Shown here one piece after another: positions 52,684 through 62,305 of a stretch of 64,000 nt of DNA. The notes beneath the pieces are model-generated. The model was not told where the DNA came from and did no database searches. It saw only the letters and a list, made by a program, of their open reading frames with translations. The DNA is taken from positions 62,001 through 126,000 of the forward strand of contig CAWCDW010000004.1 of assembly GCA_963794475.1 (NCBI GenBank), read 5' to 3'. Made by a program: the position numbers and the translations under genes. This DNA comes from GAS188 sp963794475 (GTDB taxonomy: Bacteria > Pseudomonadota > Alphaproteobacteria > Rhizobiales > Beijerinckiaceae). The first letter of the stretch is position 1. Each line of letters begins with the position of its first letter.

Positions 52684-54321
52684 TTAACGTCTAGCCAAGG
52701 CCCGACGGCGATGCAACCTGAGGGTGGCCACAACCGAGGCCGCCATGAGCACAAAGAAGAGCGCATCCCCGAACCTTGCGTAAAGCGGCGGAGCAATGGC
52801 GCGGGGCAGCTCGGCATCGAGCACCGCCTCGACGCCGAGCGGCAAGGAGGCGACCACGCGCCCGAAAGGGTCGATGACGGCCGAGATGCCGGAATTCGCG
52901 GCGCGCACCAGAGGCAACCCTTGCTCGATGGTCCGCAACCGCGCCTGCGCCAAATGCTGATAAGGGCCGCTCGTCAGCCCAAACCAGGCGTCATTGGTGA
53001 CGTTGACCAAGAGGCCGACGGGGCGCCCATCCTGCGGCAAGATCTCTCCAGGGAAGATCGCCTCGTAACAGATCAAGGGGGATGCGCCCGGAAGCCCTGG
53101 AATATCGAGCGTACGGCGTTCGGCGCCTTGCGTGAACCCTCCGGGCACGCGAACGAATTGGCGCAGGTGAATCCGGTCGAGCCATTCCTGCAACGGGAGA
53201 TATTCGCCGAAGGGCACAAGATGCACCTTGTCGTCCGACGAGAGGACGGCCCCATCCTTGCCGATCACATAGATCGAGTTGAAGAAATGCGCGTTGAGCT
53301 CGCCCGGCAAGGGCTCCTGGGCACGAATGGCGCCCGTAATCAGCGTCGTCTTGTCGCCGAGCGCGCGGGCGATGCGGGCGAGCATCTCGGGATCGCGCGT
53401 GAGGATGAAGGGAAAAGCCGATTCCGGCCAGAACAGATGGGTGATATCGGCGATGCCGCTCCGCTCGGGCGAAGTCGCCTTGTCGCTCAAGGCCAGATAG
53501 CGCGAGACGATCTCCTCACGATTTGCCGGAACGAATTTCTGATCGGGCGCGAGGTTGGGCTGCATGATCCGAAGCCGCACGCCAGCGATCATGCCGGGCG
53601 GGCCTCCTGCGAGGCGCCACGTGCCGAAAGCCGCGAGCGCCACGAGAAGAAGAAGGGAGAGCGCGGGCGCTGCCCATCGGGCGCGCACCGTAGTCTCGGT
53701 CGCGAGCGTCGCGGGCGAAGCGAAGATGGCGAGAGCGAGGAAGGTGAGCCCGTAAGCGCCGACGAGCGATGCGGCCTGGGCGAAGACGAGGTTCGAGCCC
53801 AGCGCCATTCCCGGCAAGTTCCACGGAAAGCCCGTGAGCACATGCCCCCTCAACCACTCCGAGCCTGAAAGCGCGATGGCAAAGGTGAGGATACGCCCCG
53901 GCCCGTCGCTCCAAAAAAGCCGCGCGACGGAAAAGGCGAGCGCAAAAAACAGGGCAAGTGCCGCCGGGAAAACGAGGACGCCGAGCGGCAAGGCCCAGGC
54001 GAACTCATCGCCGTTCACGAGGAAAGCCGACCCCAGCCACCACAGCCCCGCAAGGTGGTAACCGAAGCCGAACCACCAGCCTGCGCCGGCGGCGGAGCGG
54101 ATTGTCGCGAGCCGAGGATGCTTGCCCTCGACCGCGGCCCCGTCGATCAGCCAGACCCCGATCGGCAGCGACAGGGCGAGGGCAGGCCAGATGTCGAGCG
54201 GCGCCATGGCCAGCGCACCGATCGCACCCGCCGTGAGCGCGATGAGGCGCCGCCGCCATCCCCAGGCGAGCATGATCTGGTCAGCGAATGTCGCCGCCGG
54301 CGAGGCTTGCGCGTAACTCAC
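52684..54321 (-). CDS. lnt: Apolipoprotein N-acyltransferase
   Basis: A 545-residue inner-membrane enzyme that adds the third acyl chain to lipoproteins. Seven or more helices occupy the N-terminal 220 residues. The nitrilase-like periplasmic domain has the catalytic triad: Glu in LFWPESAFPF, Lys in SSDDKVHLVPFGEYLPL, and Cys in PLICYEAIFPGEI. The GTG start overlaps the corC stop (GTGA), showing coupling. All family landmarks are present. Confidence 0.95.
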   Translation of the reverse strand: MSYAQASPAATFADQIMLAWGWRRRLIALTAGAIGALAMAPLDIWPALALSLPIGVWLIDGAAVEGKHPRLATIRSAAGAGWWFGFGYHLAGLWWLGSAFLVNGDEFAWALPLGVLVFPAALALFFALAFSVARLFWSDGPGRILTFAIALSGSEWLRGHVLTGFPWNLPGMALGSNLVFAQAASLVGAYGLTFLALAIFASPATLATETTVRARWAAPALSLLLLVALAAFGTWRLAGGPPGMIAGVRLRIMQPNLAPDQKFVPANREEIVSRYLALSDKATSPERSGIADITHLFWPESAFPFILTRDPEMLARIARALGDKTTLITGAIRAQEPLPGELNAHFFNSIYVIGKDGAVLSSDDKVHLVPFGEYLPLQEWLDRIHLRQFVRVPGGFTQGAERRTLDIPGLPGASPLICYEAIFPGEILPQDGRPVGLLVNVTNDAWFGLTSGPYQHLAQARLRTIEQGLPLVRAANSGISAVIDPFGRVVASLPLGVEAVLDAELPRAIAPPLYARFGDALFFVLMAASVVATLRLHRRRALARR

Positions 54322-55412
54322 CGACGGTTCGGCTCGCTGCCGCCGGCAGCGCCGCGATCTTGCCGCGCAGGCTCGGATGCCGAGGCGCCGGCAGCGGCGC
54401 TGGCAGCCGTCGCTGTCGCTTCCACGGGCTGATCCTTTTGCCGGCGCGAGCGCCGCTCGCCCGAGTGGAGATGAATTCTCACGCGCTTCAAGCGCCTCGG
54501 ATCGGCTTCCATCACTTCGAACTCGATGCCTCCGGGCCCGGCGATCAGCTCGCCGCGCAAGGGCACGCGGCCGGCGAGCGTCACGATCAAGCCTCCAATC
54601 GTATCGACATCTTCCGCCGCGTGTCCGAGCGACAGATCAATGCCGAGCATGGCCGAAACCTCGGCGAGCTCGGCGCGCGCGCTGGCGACGAGGGTGCGAT
54701 CATCGACGCGTGAAACCAGCGCCCCTTCCTCATCGTCATGCTCGTCCTCGATCTCACCCACGACGATCTCGATCAAATCCTCGATCGAGACAAGCCCGTC
54801 CGTTCCTCCATATTCGTCGATGACAAGCGCCATATGGGTGCGCGTCGCCTGCATGCGGCGCAGAAGCGCGACGGCCCGCATCGAGGCTGGGACGTAGAGA
54901 ACGGGACGCAAGATCCCGAGCGCCTCGAGCGGAGTTGCGAGATCGACGCCGCCGAGATCGGCAAGCGGCTCACCGCCTTTGCCCCGCCTTCCGCCGGCCT
55001 CCTGTGCCTTGGCGCCGAGATAGTCGAGAAAATCGCGGATATGGACCATGCCCCTCGGCTCATCGAGGGTTTCTCCGTAGACGGGCACGCGCGAATGGGC
55101 CGCGCTGCGAAAGACGTTCAAGAGCTCCCCCAGGCTAACGGTGATCGGAACGGCGATAATGTCGGCTCGCGGCACCATCACATCGGCGACGCGCGCTTGC
55201 CGAAGCGCGAGCACATTTCTGAGCATGGCGCGCTCTTGGGAGTAGGCCTCGGTCGAGCCCTCTCCCGCGCCTCCCGCCTGCCCGGCGCCCTCCTTCGCGC
55301 GCCTGCCGATTCGCAGGACGCGCTTCACGCGTCCGGCAAGGCGGCGCACCGGGCCGCCCTCGCTCGTCGATTGGGCCGGAACGCTGGGTCGTGGTTTGCT
55401 CTTCATGTCCAT
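54318..55412 (-). CDS. CorC/HlyC-type CBS and transporter-associated domain protein
   Basis: About 364 residues. A basic, disordered N terminus is followed by a CBS pair (about 85-240: VADVMVPRADIIAVPITVSL and HSRVPVYGETLDEPRGMVHI, then MALVIDEYGGTDGLVSIEDL) and a CorC_HlyC domain with IGGLIVTLAGRVP (about 265-330). The tail is Arg/Ala-rich. In the family these proteins work in magnesium/cobalt efflux or are of unknown function. The ATG at 55412 is one choice; 55454 would overlap ybeY by 20 bp. It is coupled to lnt. Confidence 0.9.
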   Translation of the reverse strand: MDMKSKPRPSVPAQSTSEGGPVRRLAGRVKRVLRIGRRAKEGAGQAGGAGEGSTEAYSQERAMLRNVLALRQARVADVMVPRADIIAVPITVSLGELLNVFRSAAHSRVPVYGETLDEPRGMVHIRDFLDYLGAKAQEAGGRRGKGGEPLADLGGVDLATPLEALGILRPVLYVPASMRAVALLRRMQATRTHMALVIDEYGGTDGLVSIEDLIEIVVGEIEDEHDDEEGALVSRVDDRTLVASARAELAEVSAMLGIDLSLGHAAEDVDTIGGLIVTLAGRVPLRGELIAGPGGIEFEVMEADPRRLKRVRIHLHSGERRSRRQKDQPVEATATAASAAAGASASEPARQDRGAAGGSEPNRR

Positions 55413-55434
55413 TCGTCGCCGCGCGGCGGCCCGC

Positions 55435-55926
55435 TCACGCCGCCTCTGTAGCATAAGGGTCGGCGACGCCGATGCTCGCGAGGATCCTCGTCTCGAGCGC
55501 CTCCATCCGCTGAGCCTCGCCCTCGCCTAGATGGTCGTGGCCGAGGAGATGAAGAAGGCCATGGACGACGAGATGCGCCAGGTGGTCCTCGAAAGGCTTC
55601 CCTTCGGCCATCGCCTCGCGGTCGACGGTTTCGAAAGCGAGCGCGATGTCGCCGAGAAAGCGTGGAGGACCTATTGCCAATCCCGGGGGCGCCGGGAAGG
55701 AAAGCACGTTGGTGGGCCCGTTCTGGCCTCGCCATCGTCGGTTCAAAGCCGCGATTGCCGCATCATCGACGAGCGTAACGCAAATCTCGTCCGCCGGCCG
55801 GATCGTCGGCCCAGCCTCGGGATGAGCGCCGACGGCCTCCGCCGCGCGCATCACGCTTTGCGACACGTCTGGAACTCGCGCCCAGAGCGGGCTCTCGACG
55901 AGGATATCGACATTGGGCTTTGGCAT
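55435..55926 (-). CDS. ybeY: Endoribonuclease YbeY (rRNA maturation)
   Basis: A 163-residue metalloprotein needed for 16S rRNA maturation and ribosome quality control. The zinc site HLVVHGLLHLLGHDH (H-G-x-L-H-L-x-G-x-D-H) is intact. NVLSFPAP and LGDIALAFETV are conserved family segments. It sits eight bases after the phoH stop, the normal phoH-ybeY-corC order. Confidence 0.96.
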   Translation of the reverse strand: MPKPNVDILVESPLWARVPDVSQSVMRAAEAVGAHPEAGPTIRPADEICVTLVDDAAIAALNRRWRGQNGPTNVLSFPAPPGLAIGPPRFLGDIALAFETVDREAMAEGKPFEDHLAHLVVHGLLHLLGHDHLGEGEAQRMEALETRILASIGVADPYATEAA

Positions 55927-55934
55927 CCCGGCCG

Positions 55935-57002
55935 TCAGCGCTTCTCGGGCGCCGGGTTGCCGCGCGGCGATTTGCCGGCCTCCTCATAGGCGTGCACGAT
56001 ACGCCGCACGAGATCGTGGCGCACGACATCGCCGTGCTCGAAGGCAATATGGCCGATGCCCTCGACGTGCTTGAGGAGATCGATGGCTTCGATCAGCCCG
56101 GATTTCTGGCCGCCCGGAAGATCGATCTGCGTCGGGTCTCCGGTGACGACCATGCGCGAGCCTTCGCCGAGACGGGTCAGGAACATCTTCATCTGGACCG
56201 AGGTCGCGTTTTGCGCCTCGTCAAGCAAAATGACCGCGTTGGTGAGCGTGCGCCCGCGCATGAAGGCGAGCGGCGCGATCTCGATCATGCCGGTTTGCAA
56301 GCCACGCTCCACATGGCGGCTGTCCATGAAATCAAAGAGCGCGTCATAGACGGGGCGCAGATAGGGATCGACCTTCTCGCGCATATCGCCCGGCAGGAAG
56401 CCGAGATTCTCGCCGGCCTCGACGGCCGGCCGCGACAAGATCATGCGGCTCACGGCCCCTTGCTCGAGAAGTGAGACGGCATGGCCGACCGCAAGCCAGG
56501 TCTTGCCCGTTCCCGCGGGCCCCTCCGCGAAGGTCAATTCGCAGCGTTTGAGTAGCTGAAGATAGGTATGCTGATTGGCCGATCGCGCCTTGACGGGCCC
56601 GCGCTTGCGCGTCGCGATTTGATCGAAGGGTCCCTTCGAGGCATCGCTCGCCGCCGGAAAGAGCGAGCCTTGAGCGATCGCCTCCGCGATCGCCCCATCC
56701 ACGTCGCCGAGCGACAAGCCCTGGCCGTCCTTGATGCGGCTGTTGAGCGCGCTCAGCACGCGCCGCGCCTGCTCGGCGGCGTCGGGCGTGCCTCTGATCT
56801 GCACCTGGTTGCCGTTGGCGGTGGCGCGCACGCCGAGACGGCGTTCGATATGGGCGAGATTCTCATCGAACTGGCCGAGCACGAGGCTCGCGAGCCGATT
56901 ATCGTCGAAGGCGATTTTCACTTCCGTCCCTTCCCCGGCGCGCGGCTCGGCCGGAACGCGACGGCGCGGCTTTTGAGAGAGCGTATTGTCCTGCATGCTC
57001 AT
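55935..57002 (-). CDS. PhoH-like ATPase
   Basis: A 355-residue P-loop protein. The N-terminal KH-like region is VKIAFDDNRLASLVLGQFDE. The ATPase core has AEGPAGTGKTWLAVGHAV (Walker A), NAVILLDEAQNATSVQMKMF (Walker B) and VVTGDPTQIDLP. It is often paired with YbeY and thought to be an RNA helicase-like factor. The ATG overlaps the miaB stop by 4 bp (ATGA). Part of the miaB-phoH-ybeY-corC-lnt run. Confidence 0.95.
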   Translation of the reverse strand: MSMQDNTLSQKPRRRVPAEPRAGEGTEVKIAFDDNRLASLVLGQFDENLAHIERRLGVRATANGNQVQIRGTPDAAEQARRVLSALNSRIKDGQGLSLGDVDGAIAEAIAQGSLFPAASDASKGPFDQIATRKRGPVKARSANQHTYLQLLKRCELTFAEGPAGTGKTWLAVGHAVSLLEQGAVSRMILSRPAVEAGENLGFLPGDMREKVDPYLRPVYDALFDFMDSRHVERGLQTGMIEIAPLAFMRGRTLTNAVILLDEAQNATSVQMKMFLTRLGEGSRMVVTGDPTQIDLPGGQKSGLIEAIDLLKHVEGIGHIAFEHGDVVRHDLVRRIVHAYEEAGKSPRGNPAPEKR

Positions 57003-58354
57003 GCGGCGGCCTTCCCCTCGACAAGGCAACCAGCGAGGCTGTTTGGCCCCGCTGAGGTGATCAGCACGGAACAAAGATCGCCGATCGCCGTGTCGCGGCG
57101 CTCGACGTGGACCGGTTGCATATAAGGCGATTTGCCGGCGATCTGGCCTTCGTGCCGCCCGCGCTTGTCGAACAGCACCTCGACCCTTCGCCCGACCATC
57201 TCATGGTTGAAGGCTTGCCGCTGTTTCTCGAGCAAGGCTTGCAAGATAGTGAGGCGCTCGACCTTCACTTCTTCCGCGATCTGGGCTTCCCACCGCGCGC
57301 TCGGAGTGCCGGGACGCGCGCTGTATTTGAACGAGAAGGAGTTCGCGAAATCGACCGCGCGCACGAGCTCGAGCGTCGCCTCGAAATCCTCGCGCGTCTC
57401 GCCTGGAAAGCCAACGATGAAGTCGGAGGAGAGCGCGATGTCCGCACGCGCCTTGCGCACCTTCTCGATGATCCGGAGATAGGCTTTCGCATCGTGGCGG
57501 CGGTTCATGGCGGCGAGCACGCGATCCGAGCCCGATTGCACGGGCAAGTGCAGATAAGGCATGAGCGCGGATATGTCGCGATGCGCTTCGATCAGCTCGT
57601 CATCCATGTCGAGAGGATGGCTCGTCGTATAGCGCAGCCGCTTGACGCCATGCAGCTTCGCTGCGTCCGCCAGAAGCCGCCCGAGCGACCAAATGCGCCC
57701 ATCCGGCCCTTCGCCGTGATAGGCGTTTACGTTCTGCCCGATCAGCGTGATCTCTCTGACGCCCGCCTGCGCCAGCGTCTCGATCTCCGTGAGGATGGTG
57801 GCGGCCGGGCGTGAGATTTCCGTGCCTCGCGTGTAGGGCACGACACAGAAGGCGCAGAATTTGTCGCAACCCTCCTGAACGGTGACGAAGGCGGACACGC
57901 CGCGCGCGCGAATATCCGCGCGGCCTGGCAACGGAAGTTGCGCGAATTTATCGGCGGCCGCGAGATCGAGATCAATCGCCGGCGCAAAGGCGTCTCGCTC
58001 GAGAAGCGCCGGCAGATGATGATAGGCTTGCGGGCCGACCACGATGTCGACGGCGGGCTGGCGGGCGATGATCTCTGCCCCCTCGGCCTGGGCGACACAG
58101 CCGGCGACCACGATTTGCGTCCTGTGCCCCTCGGCGGCGCGTGCGGACTTCATCTCGCGCACCCGGCCAAGCTCTGAGAAGATCTTCTCGGTCGCCCGTT
58201 CCCGGATATGGCAAGTGTTTAAGATGACGACATCGGCCCTTGCCGGATCGCTCGTCTCCACGTGGCCGCGAGATCGCAGGAGATCGCCCATGCGTGCGGA
58301 GTCATAGACGTTCATCTGACAGCCGTATGACTTCACAAAAAAGCGCTTCGGCAA
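56999..58354 (-). CDS. miaB: tRNA-2-methylthio-N6-dimethylallyladenosine synthase
   Basis: A 451-residue radical SAM enzyme that methylthiolates A37 of tRNAs reading U-starting codons. The N-terminal UPF0004 domain has KSYGCQMNVYDSARM and its three Cys ligands. The radical SAM motif is EGCDKFCAFCVVPYTRG, and a TRAM domain (VEVLFDKRGRHEGQIAGKSP) closes the chain. The start is TTG with GGAGG six bases upstream; there is no ATG in frame nearby. Confidence 0.95.
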   Translation of the reverse strand: MPKRFFVKSYGCQMNVYDSARMGDLLRSRGHVETSDPARADVVILNTCHIRERATEKIFSELGRVREMKSARAAEGHRTQIVVAGCVAQAEGAEIIARQPAVDIVVGPQAYHHLPALLERDAFAPAIDLDLAAADKFAQLPLPGRADIRARGVSAFVTVQEGCDKFCAFCVVPYTRGTEISRPAATILTEIETLAQAGVREITLIGQNVNAYHGEGPDGRIWSLGRLLADAAKLHGVKRLRYTTSHPLDMDDELIEAHRDISALMPYLHLPVQSGSDRVLAAMNRRHDAKAYLRIIEKVRKARADIALSSDFIVGFPGETREDFEATLELVRAVDFANSFSFKYSARPGTPSARWEAQIAEEVKVERLTILQALLEKQRQAFNHEMVGRRVEVLFDKRGRHEGQIAGKSPYMQPVHVERRDTAIGDLCSVLITSAGPNSLAGCLVEGKAAA

Positions 58355-58568
58355 TCACAACCTCCAAAACGATCCGATTGGGGCGAATCACTCAAGGGTT
58401 CGCCCGGCCGGCCGGAACAGGCATTCCTGTCATTTAATCGCTTTCCGGGCGAAGTGAAACCGGGCCGGCCCATTCTCCCTGGCAAAGGCCGCATATGGCC
58501 GCCTTGGGTCATCACCAACCCCAGGGACTCGAGGGGGCGGCGCCTTCCGATCGGGACGCCAAGCCTCG

Positions 58569-59570
58569 TTACAAGGTCGGCGCATGAGCGATTGCGGGGT
58601 GGGGTCGTCCGTTCGTGATTTCCGCGGCCATGGCCCGTACCTCGTCACCGAGGCGCTTCGCCAGCGCCTTGCGATCGCCATGGGTGACCTCGAAGGCGTC
58701 CCCGAAGCGCAGCGTCACGTCGACTGGGCCGATCGCCAGGAGGCGAAGGAGATGGGAGCCGAGCGACATATCTCCGTACCAGGCGATCGAGGGCCGGTCC
58801 GCGCGGCCGAGCGGCAAGCCGTCGAGGCCGGAATAGACGATCGACAAGGGTTGCACCAGGATCGGGGTTCCGCCGGCACCGCTCGCGCTCATCGCCTCGC
58901 GCACCGAGGCCAAAAGCGCGGGCCGAAACGGGAGCACGCGATTTCCATCCCCGGTGGTGCCTTCTCCGAAGAGGACGATGGTGTCGCCGGCCACAAGCCG
59001 ATGGCCGATCGAGCGCGCGATATCGGCCGTCATCGTGCGTCTTGTCCGGTCGACGAAGATCGAGCGTTGCAGGCGGGCGAGCGTCCCGATGATCGGCCAG
59101 CCGGCGACTTCCGACTTCGCCACGAAGGACAAGGGCACGAGCCCCCCGAGCACGGCGATGTCGACCCAGGAGACGTGGTTCGAGACAAGAAGCACAGGGG
59201 CGGTGCGCGCGATCTCTCCTTTGACGATCACGCGCAGGCCCAGCACCTTGCCGACCCACCACAGAAAAGCCCTCGGCAAGGTGCCGGCGACGTCGCGCCA
59301 GAAGCGCAGGATCAAAGCCTGCGCGCCCATGCCGACGATCATGAAGGGCAAGATGGCGACGAGGCAAAGGGCGGAGCGCGCCACGAAACGCACGCGGCTC
59401 ATGCCGCCGGCGGCCCGCTCGCTCGGCCAGGCGAGCGGCTTGCGCGGCACCTCCTGCGAAATATGCGCCTTCTTGAGCAGCAACTCCCGCAGATCCGGCG
59501 CGAGGCGCTCGCGCCGGCGCACGGCGAGCGACCGTCCTTCCTCGTTCATCCGGGGCTCCTGCATCGGCAC
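58569..59570 (-). CDS. plsC: 1-acyl-sn-glycerol-3-phosphate acyltransferase family protein
   Basis: A 333-residue acyltransferase with a hydrophobic anchor (about residues 65-100, ALCLVAILPFMIVGMGAQAL), the HX4D motif SNHVSWVDIAVLG, and the later blocks IFVDRTRRTMTADIARSI and VLFGEGTTGDGNRVLPFRPA. It makes phosphatidic acid or related lipids. Lysophospholipid acyltransferase genes are often found in this rimI-to-miaB slot. A longer start (59570) and MNEEGRSL (59549) are possible. Confidence 0.9.
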   Translation of the reverse strand: MPMQEPRMNEEGRSLAVRRRERLAPDLRELLLKKAHISQEVPRKPLAWPSERAAGGMSRVRFVARSALCLVAILPFMIVGMGAQALILRFWRDVAGTLPRAFLWWVGKVLGLRVIVKGEIARTAPVLLVSNHVSWVDIAVLGGLVPLSFVAKSEVAGWPIIGTLARLQRSIFVDRTRRTMTADIARSIGHRLVAGDTIVLFGEGTTGDGNRVLPFRPALLASVREAMSASGAGGTPILVQPLSIVYSGLDGLPLGRADRPSIAWYGDMSLGSHLLRLLAIGPVDVTLRFGDAFEVTHGDRKALAKRLGDEVRAMAAEITNGRPHPAIAHAPTL

Positions 59571-59666
59571 TTCAACCTCACGCTATCGCATCAAGGAAGC
59601 GTCGCGTCGAGCCTCCCGTGATCGCGGTTTTTCCAGTTTGTGATTCTCGCGAGCGGCAGAGCACGA

Positions 59667-60143
59667 TCAATCGAGCTTGCGGCGCAAGATCAAAGCCGCG
59701 CCGCGCTCGCCAGAAGTGCGCGGATAATAGGCCCCTCGGCGCCCGACGGCCTCGAGGCCGAAGTTTTTGTAGAAGGCCAAGGCGGCCGCATTGGCCTCGT
59801 CGACTTCGAGGAAAAGCTCGCGCACCACCCTCTCCCGCAGCCGGTCGAGATGGCGGGAAAGGAGCGCCCGAGCCACCCCTTTCCGGTGCGAGGACGAATC
59901 CACGACGATCGACAAGATCTCGGCTTCCGCCCCTGCAATTCGCGAAAGGATGAAGCCTTGCAGGCTTGCGCGCTCCGCGAATGCCGCACCCTCCCCCAGG
60001 CATGACGAGCTCGCGATCAACTGCTCGAACTCGTCCTCACCCCAGCCCCGATGGAAAGCCTTGGCGTGAAGCCGCGCCAGTCGCGGCGCGTCCTCGGCCT
60101 TGAGGTCGCGCAGCACGATCGCCCTTTGTCGCCACGCCAGCAT
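59667..60143 (-). CDS. rimI: Ribosomal-protein-alanine N-acetyltransferase
   Basis: A 158-residue GNAT acetyltransferase: EAEILSIVVDSSSHRKGVAR (the R/Q-x-x-G-x-G/A acetyl-CoA loop) and LFLEVDEANAAALAFYKNFG. It lies five bases after the tsaB stop, the common tsaB-rimI pairing, which supports the symbol. In several bacteria fur follows rimI; here plsC is next and no Fur gene is visible. Confidence 0.92.
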   Translation of the reverse strand: MLAWRQRAIVLRDLKAEDAPRLARLHAKAFHRGWGEDEFEQLIASSSCLGEGAAFAERASLQGFILSRIAGAEAEILSIVVDSSSHRKGVARALLSRHLDRLRERVVRELFLEVDEANAAALAFYKNFGLEAVGRRGAYYPRTSGERGAALILRRKLD

Positions 60144-60148
60144 GCGCG

Positions 60149-60832
60149 TCAACCCGCGGCCACGCCTTGCTCCGCGAGCGGGCGCGCTTGCGCGGGCTTG
60201 ACGTAAACGGGATCGGGCGCGGACGCATTCGGGTCCGCGGCGGCGGCGAGCTTTGCCACGCAAACAATGTCGGGGGCGGCCTCCGCATGGCTCGCTCGCG
60301 CCTTTCCGCCCCTTTGCATCACGACGGAAAGGAGCGCTTGCGAGGCGCTGCCGACGAGATGGACCGGCCGATCGCCGATGCGTTCGGCAGCCTCGGCGAG
60401 CGACAAGGCCGCGGGCTCCTCGAGCGGACGCCCTTCGGGCGAGAAGAGCTGGAAGAAGACATTGCCGTGCCTTGCATCGATCGCCGCGGCGATCGGCATG
60501 TCCTCGCTGACGCCGAGGAGCGGGGCCGCCAGCGCCGCGAGCGTCGTGACGCCGATGGCGGGGCGCCCCGTTGCCAGAGCGGCCGCGCGCGCCGCGGCGA
60601 TTCCGACCCGCAAGCCCGTATAGCTGCCGGGGCCGACGGACACGCCGATGCGGTCAATGGCGCCCCAGCCGCCATCGAGCTTGGCGATGACACGCTCCAG
60701 CATCGGCAGGAGGGCTTCGGCGTGCCCCTTGCCGAGCACGGCGCTTTCGCTGGCGATGACCTTGTCGCGTTGGGCGTCGAAGAGACACACCGAACAGGCG
60801 GCAAGCGCGGTATCGAGCGCCAGAACGATCAA
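60149..60832 (-). CDS. tsaB: tRNA threonylcarbamoyladenosine biosynthesis protein TsaB
   Basis: About 227 residues. It is the partner of TsaD in t6A37 synthesis. It shows the ASKHA start LIVLALDTALAACSVCLFDA, AVLGKGHAEALLPMLERVI and the family motif VGPGSYTGLRVGIAAARAAA. The C-terminal half is divergent, as usual. I start at TTG 60832 since GGGAGAG precedes it and the fold starts there; an in-frame TTG at 60883 would add 17 residues. Confidence 0.92.
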   Translation of the reverse strand: MIVLALDTALAACSVCLFDAQRDKVIASESAVLGKGHAEALLPMLERVIAKLDGGWGAIDRIGVSVGPGSYTGLRVGIAAARAAALATGRPAIGVTTLAALAAPLLGVSEDMPIAAAIDARHGNVFFQLFSPEGRPLEEPAALSLAEAAERIGDRPVHLVGSASQALLSVVMQRGGKARASHAEAAPDIVCVAKLAAAADPNASAPDPVYVKPAQARPLAEQGVAAG

Positions 60833-60879
60833 TAAAGGCTCTCCCGCTGCGAATGGCGCGGAGGGAGGGCCTCCGCTCT

Positions 60880-61497
60880 TCAAAGGATAGTGCAGAATTC
60901 CTCAAAGGTGAAACGCGGCGCGCGCGGCATTATCCCTTCGGGATCGCCATAGCCGAGATTGCAGATGAAATTCGCTTTCACCTTGCCGTCGGGGAAAAAT
61001 TCCTTGTTCACGCCGGCCTCGTCGAAGCCCGACATCGGTCCTGTGTCGAGACCCAGTGCCCGCGCCGCGATGATGAAATAGGCGCCCTGCAAGCTCGAAT
61101 TGCGAAAGGCCGTGGCCTGGATGTGCTCGGGTTTGCCGGCAAACCAGCTTCTCGCATCCGTATGCGGGAAAAGCTTGGGGAGCTTTTCATAAAATTCGGT
61201 ATCGTAGCCGACGATCGCGGTCACGGGAGCCGCAGCCGTCTTGGCGCGATTGCCCTCCGACATGAAGGGGCTCAGCCTCTCCTTGGCGGATCGCGATTCC
61301 AGGAAGAGAAAACGCGCCGGCGAGGTATTGGCGCTCGTCGGCCCCATCTTCAGGACATCGGCGAGCTGTCGCAACAGGGATTGCGGAACTGGCTTCGCCT
61401 GCCATTTGTTGTGGGTGCGCGCCTCGAGAAAAATCTGGTCGAGCGCTTCCTTGGCGATGGGCTTGTGCGCGGAAGGCTTGAAATTCGGGTCGGCCAT
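60880..61497 (-). CDS. Nitroreductase-family protein, malonic semialdehyde reductase (RutE)-like
   Basis: A 205-residue FMN-dependent reductase: LEARTHNKWQAKPVPQSLLR, MGPTSANTSPARFLFLESRS, LQGAYFIIAARALGLDTGPM and SGFDEAGVNKEFFPDGKVKA with NFICNLGYGD. This resembles RutE/HadB-like enzymes that reduce malonic semialdehyde. No rut pathway genes are nearby, so it may detoxify other aldehydes or quinones. Part of the minus-strand core block. Confidence 0.88.
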   Translation of the reverse strand: MADPNFKPSAHKPIAKEALDQIFLEARTHNKWQAKPVPQSLLRQLADVLKMGPTSANTSPARFLFLESRSAKERLSPFMSEGNRAKTAAAPVTAIVGYDTEFYEKLPKLFPHTDARSWFAGKPEHIQATAFRNSSLQGAYFIIAARALGLDTGPMSGFDEAGVNKEFFPDGKVKANFICNLGYGDPEGIMPRAPRFTFEEFCTIL

Positions 61498-61599
61498 GAC
61501 GGCGGCCTCCTCTTGACTGAAAAGCGGAAGGGAAGGAGCGGCCGACCCAGAGCGTCAGCCGCCCTCATGCGGGTAAGCATTCGGTCGGATGGGGCAGGC

Positions 61600-62160
61600 T
61601 CAGGCGGCCTCAACCTCGCGCACATCGGGCAGGAAATGGCGCAACAGATTTTCAATTCCGTGCTTGAGCGTCGCCGTCGATGAGGGGCAGCCCGAGCAAG
61701 AGCCCTTCATGTTGAGATAGACCACCCCGTCACGAAATCCCTTGAAGGTGATATCCCCGCCGTCTCCCGCCACCGCGGGGCGAACGCGGGTCTCGATCAA
61801 TTCTTTGATCGTGGCGACGGTGTCGGCATCCTTCGGGTCGAAAAACTCAGGCGAAGCCGGGCTCTGGGCAGCAGCGGATTCGTCAAGGACGGGGGCTCCC
61901 GTCAAAAAATGCTCCATGACCGCGCCGAGAATCGCCGGTTTGAGATGCGGCCACTCGCGATCGTCCTTGGTGACGCTGATGAAATCGCTGCCGAGGAACA
62001 CGCCCTTGACGCCTTCGATGGCGAAAAGCCGCTGTGCGAGCGGGGAATGGGCAGCTTCCTCGGGCGTGGTGAAATCGGCGACCCGATCGCCGAGCACATC
62101 GCGACCGGGCAGAAATTTCAGCGTCGCGGGATTGGGCGTCGCTTCCGTCTGAATGAACAT
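61600..62160 (-). CDS. NifU family iron-sulfur scaffold (Nfu-type)
   Basis: A 186-residue protein. The Nfu N-terminal domain begins MFIQTEATPNPATLKFLPGR and contains LFAIEGVKGVFLGSDFISVT. The C-terminal NifU domain has DGGDITFKGFRDGVVYLNMK with the cluster-binding CSGC. It carries [4Fe-4S] clusters to target proteins. AGGGAGAA precedes the ATG. It is first in the tsaB-to-metK minus-strand order common in Rhizobiales. Confidence 0.95.
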   Translation of the reverse strand: MFIQTEATPNPATLKFLPGRDVLGDRVADFTTPEEAAHSPLAQRLFAIEGVKGVFLGSDFISVTKDDREWPHLKPAILGAVMEHFLTGAPVLDESAAAQSPASPEFFDPKDADTVATIKELIETRVRPAVAGDGGDITFKGFRDGVVYLNMKGSCSGCPSSTATLKHGIENLLRHFLPDVREVEAA

Positions 62161-62305
62161 CGCTATTCTCCCTGTATCCGCCGGTTCAAGGCCGGCGGCC
62201 ACAGGCCTTTAGATGAGCTTGCGCCGGCCCCAAGTCAACGAGCCTCTGAGGGATCGAGATCGGGACCGGCGCAGGCAAGCCGCGGCCAAAGATGGCCAAC
62301 CGGCT

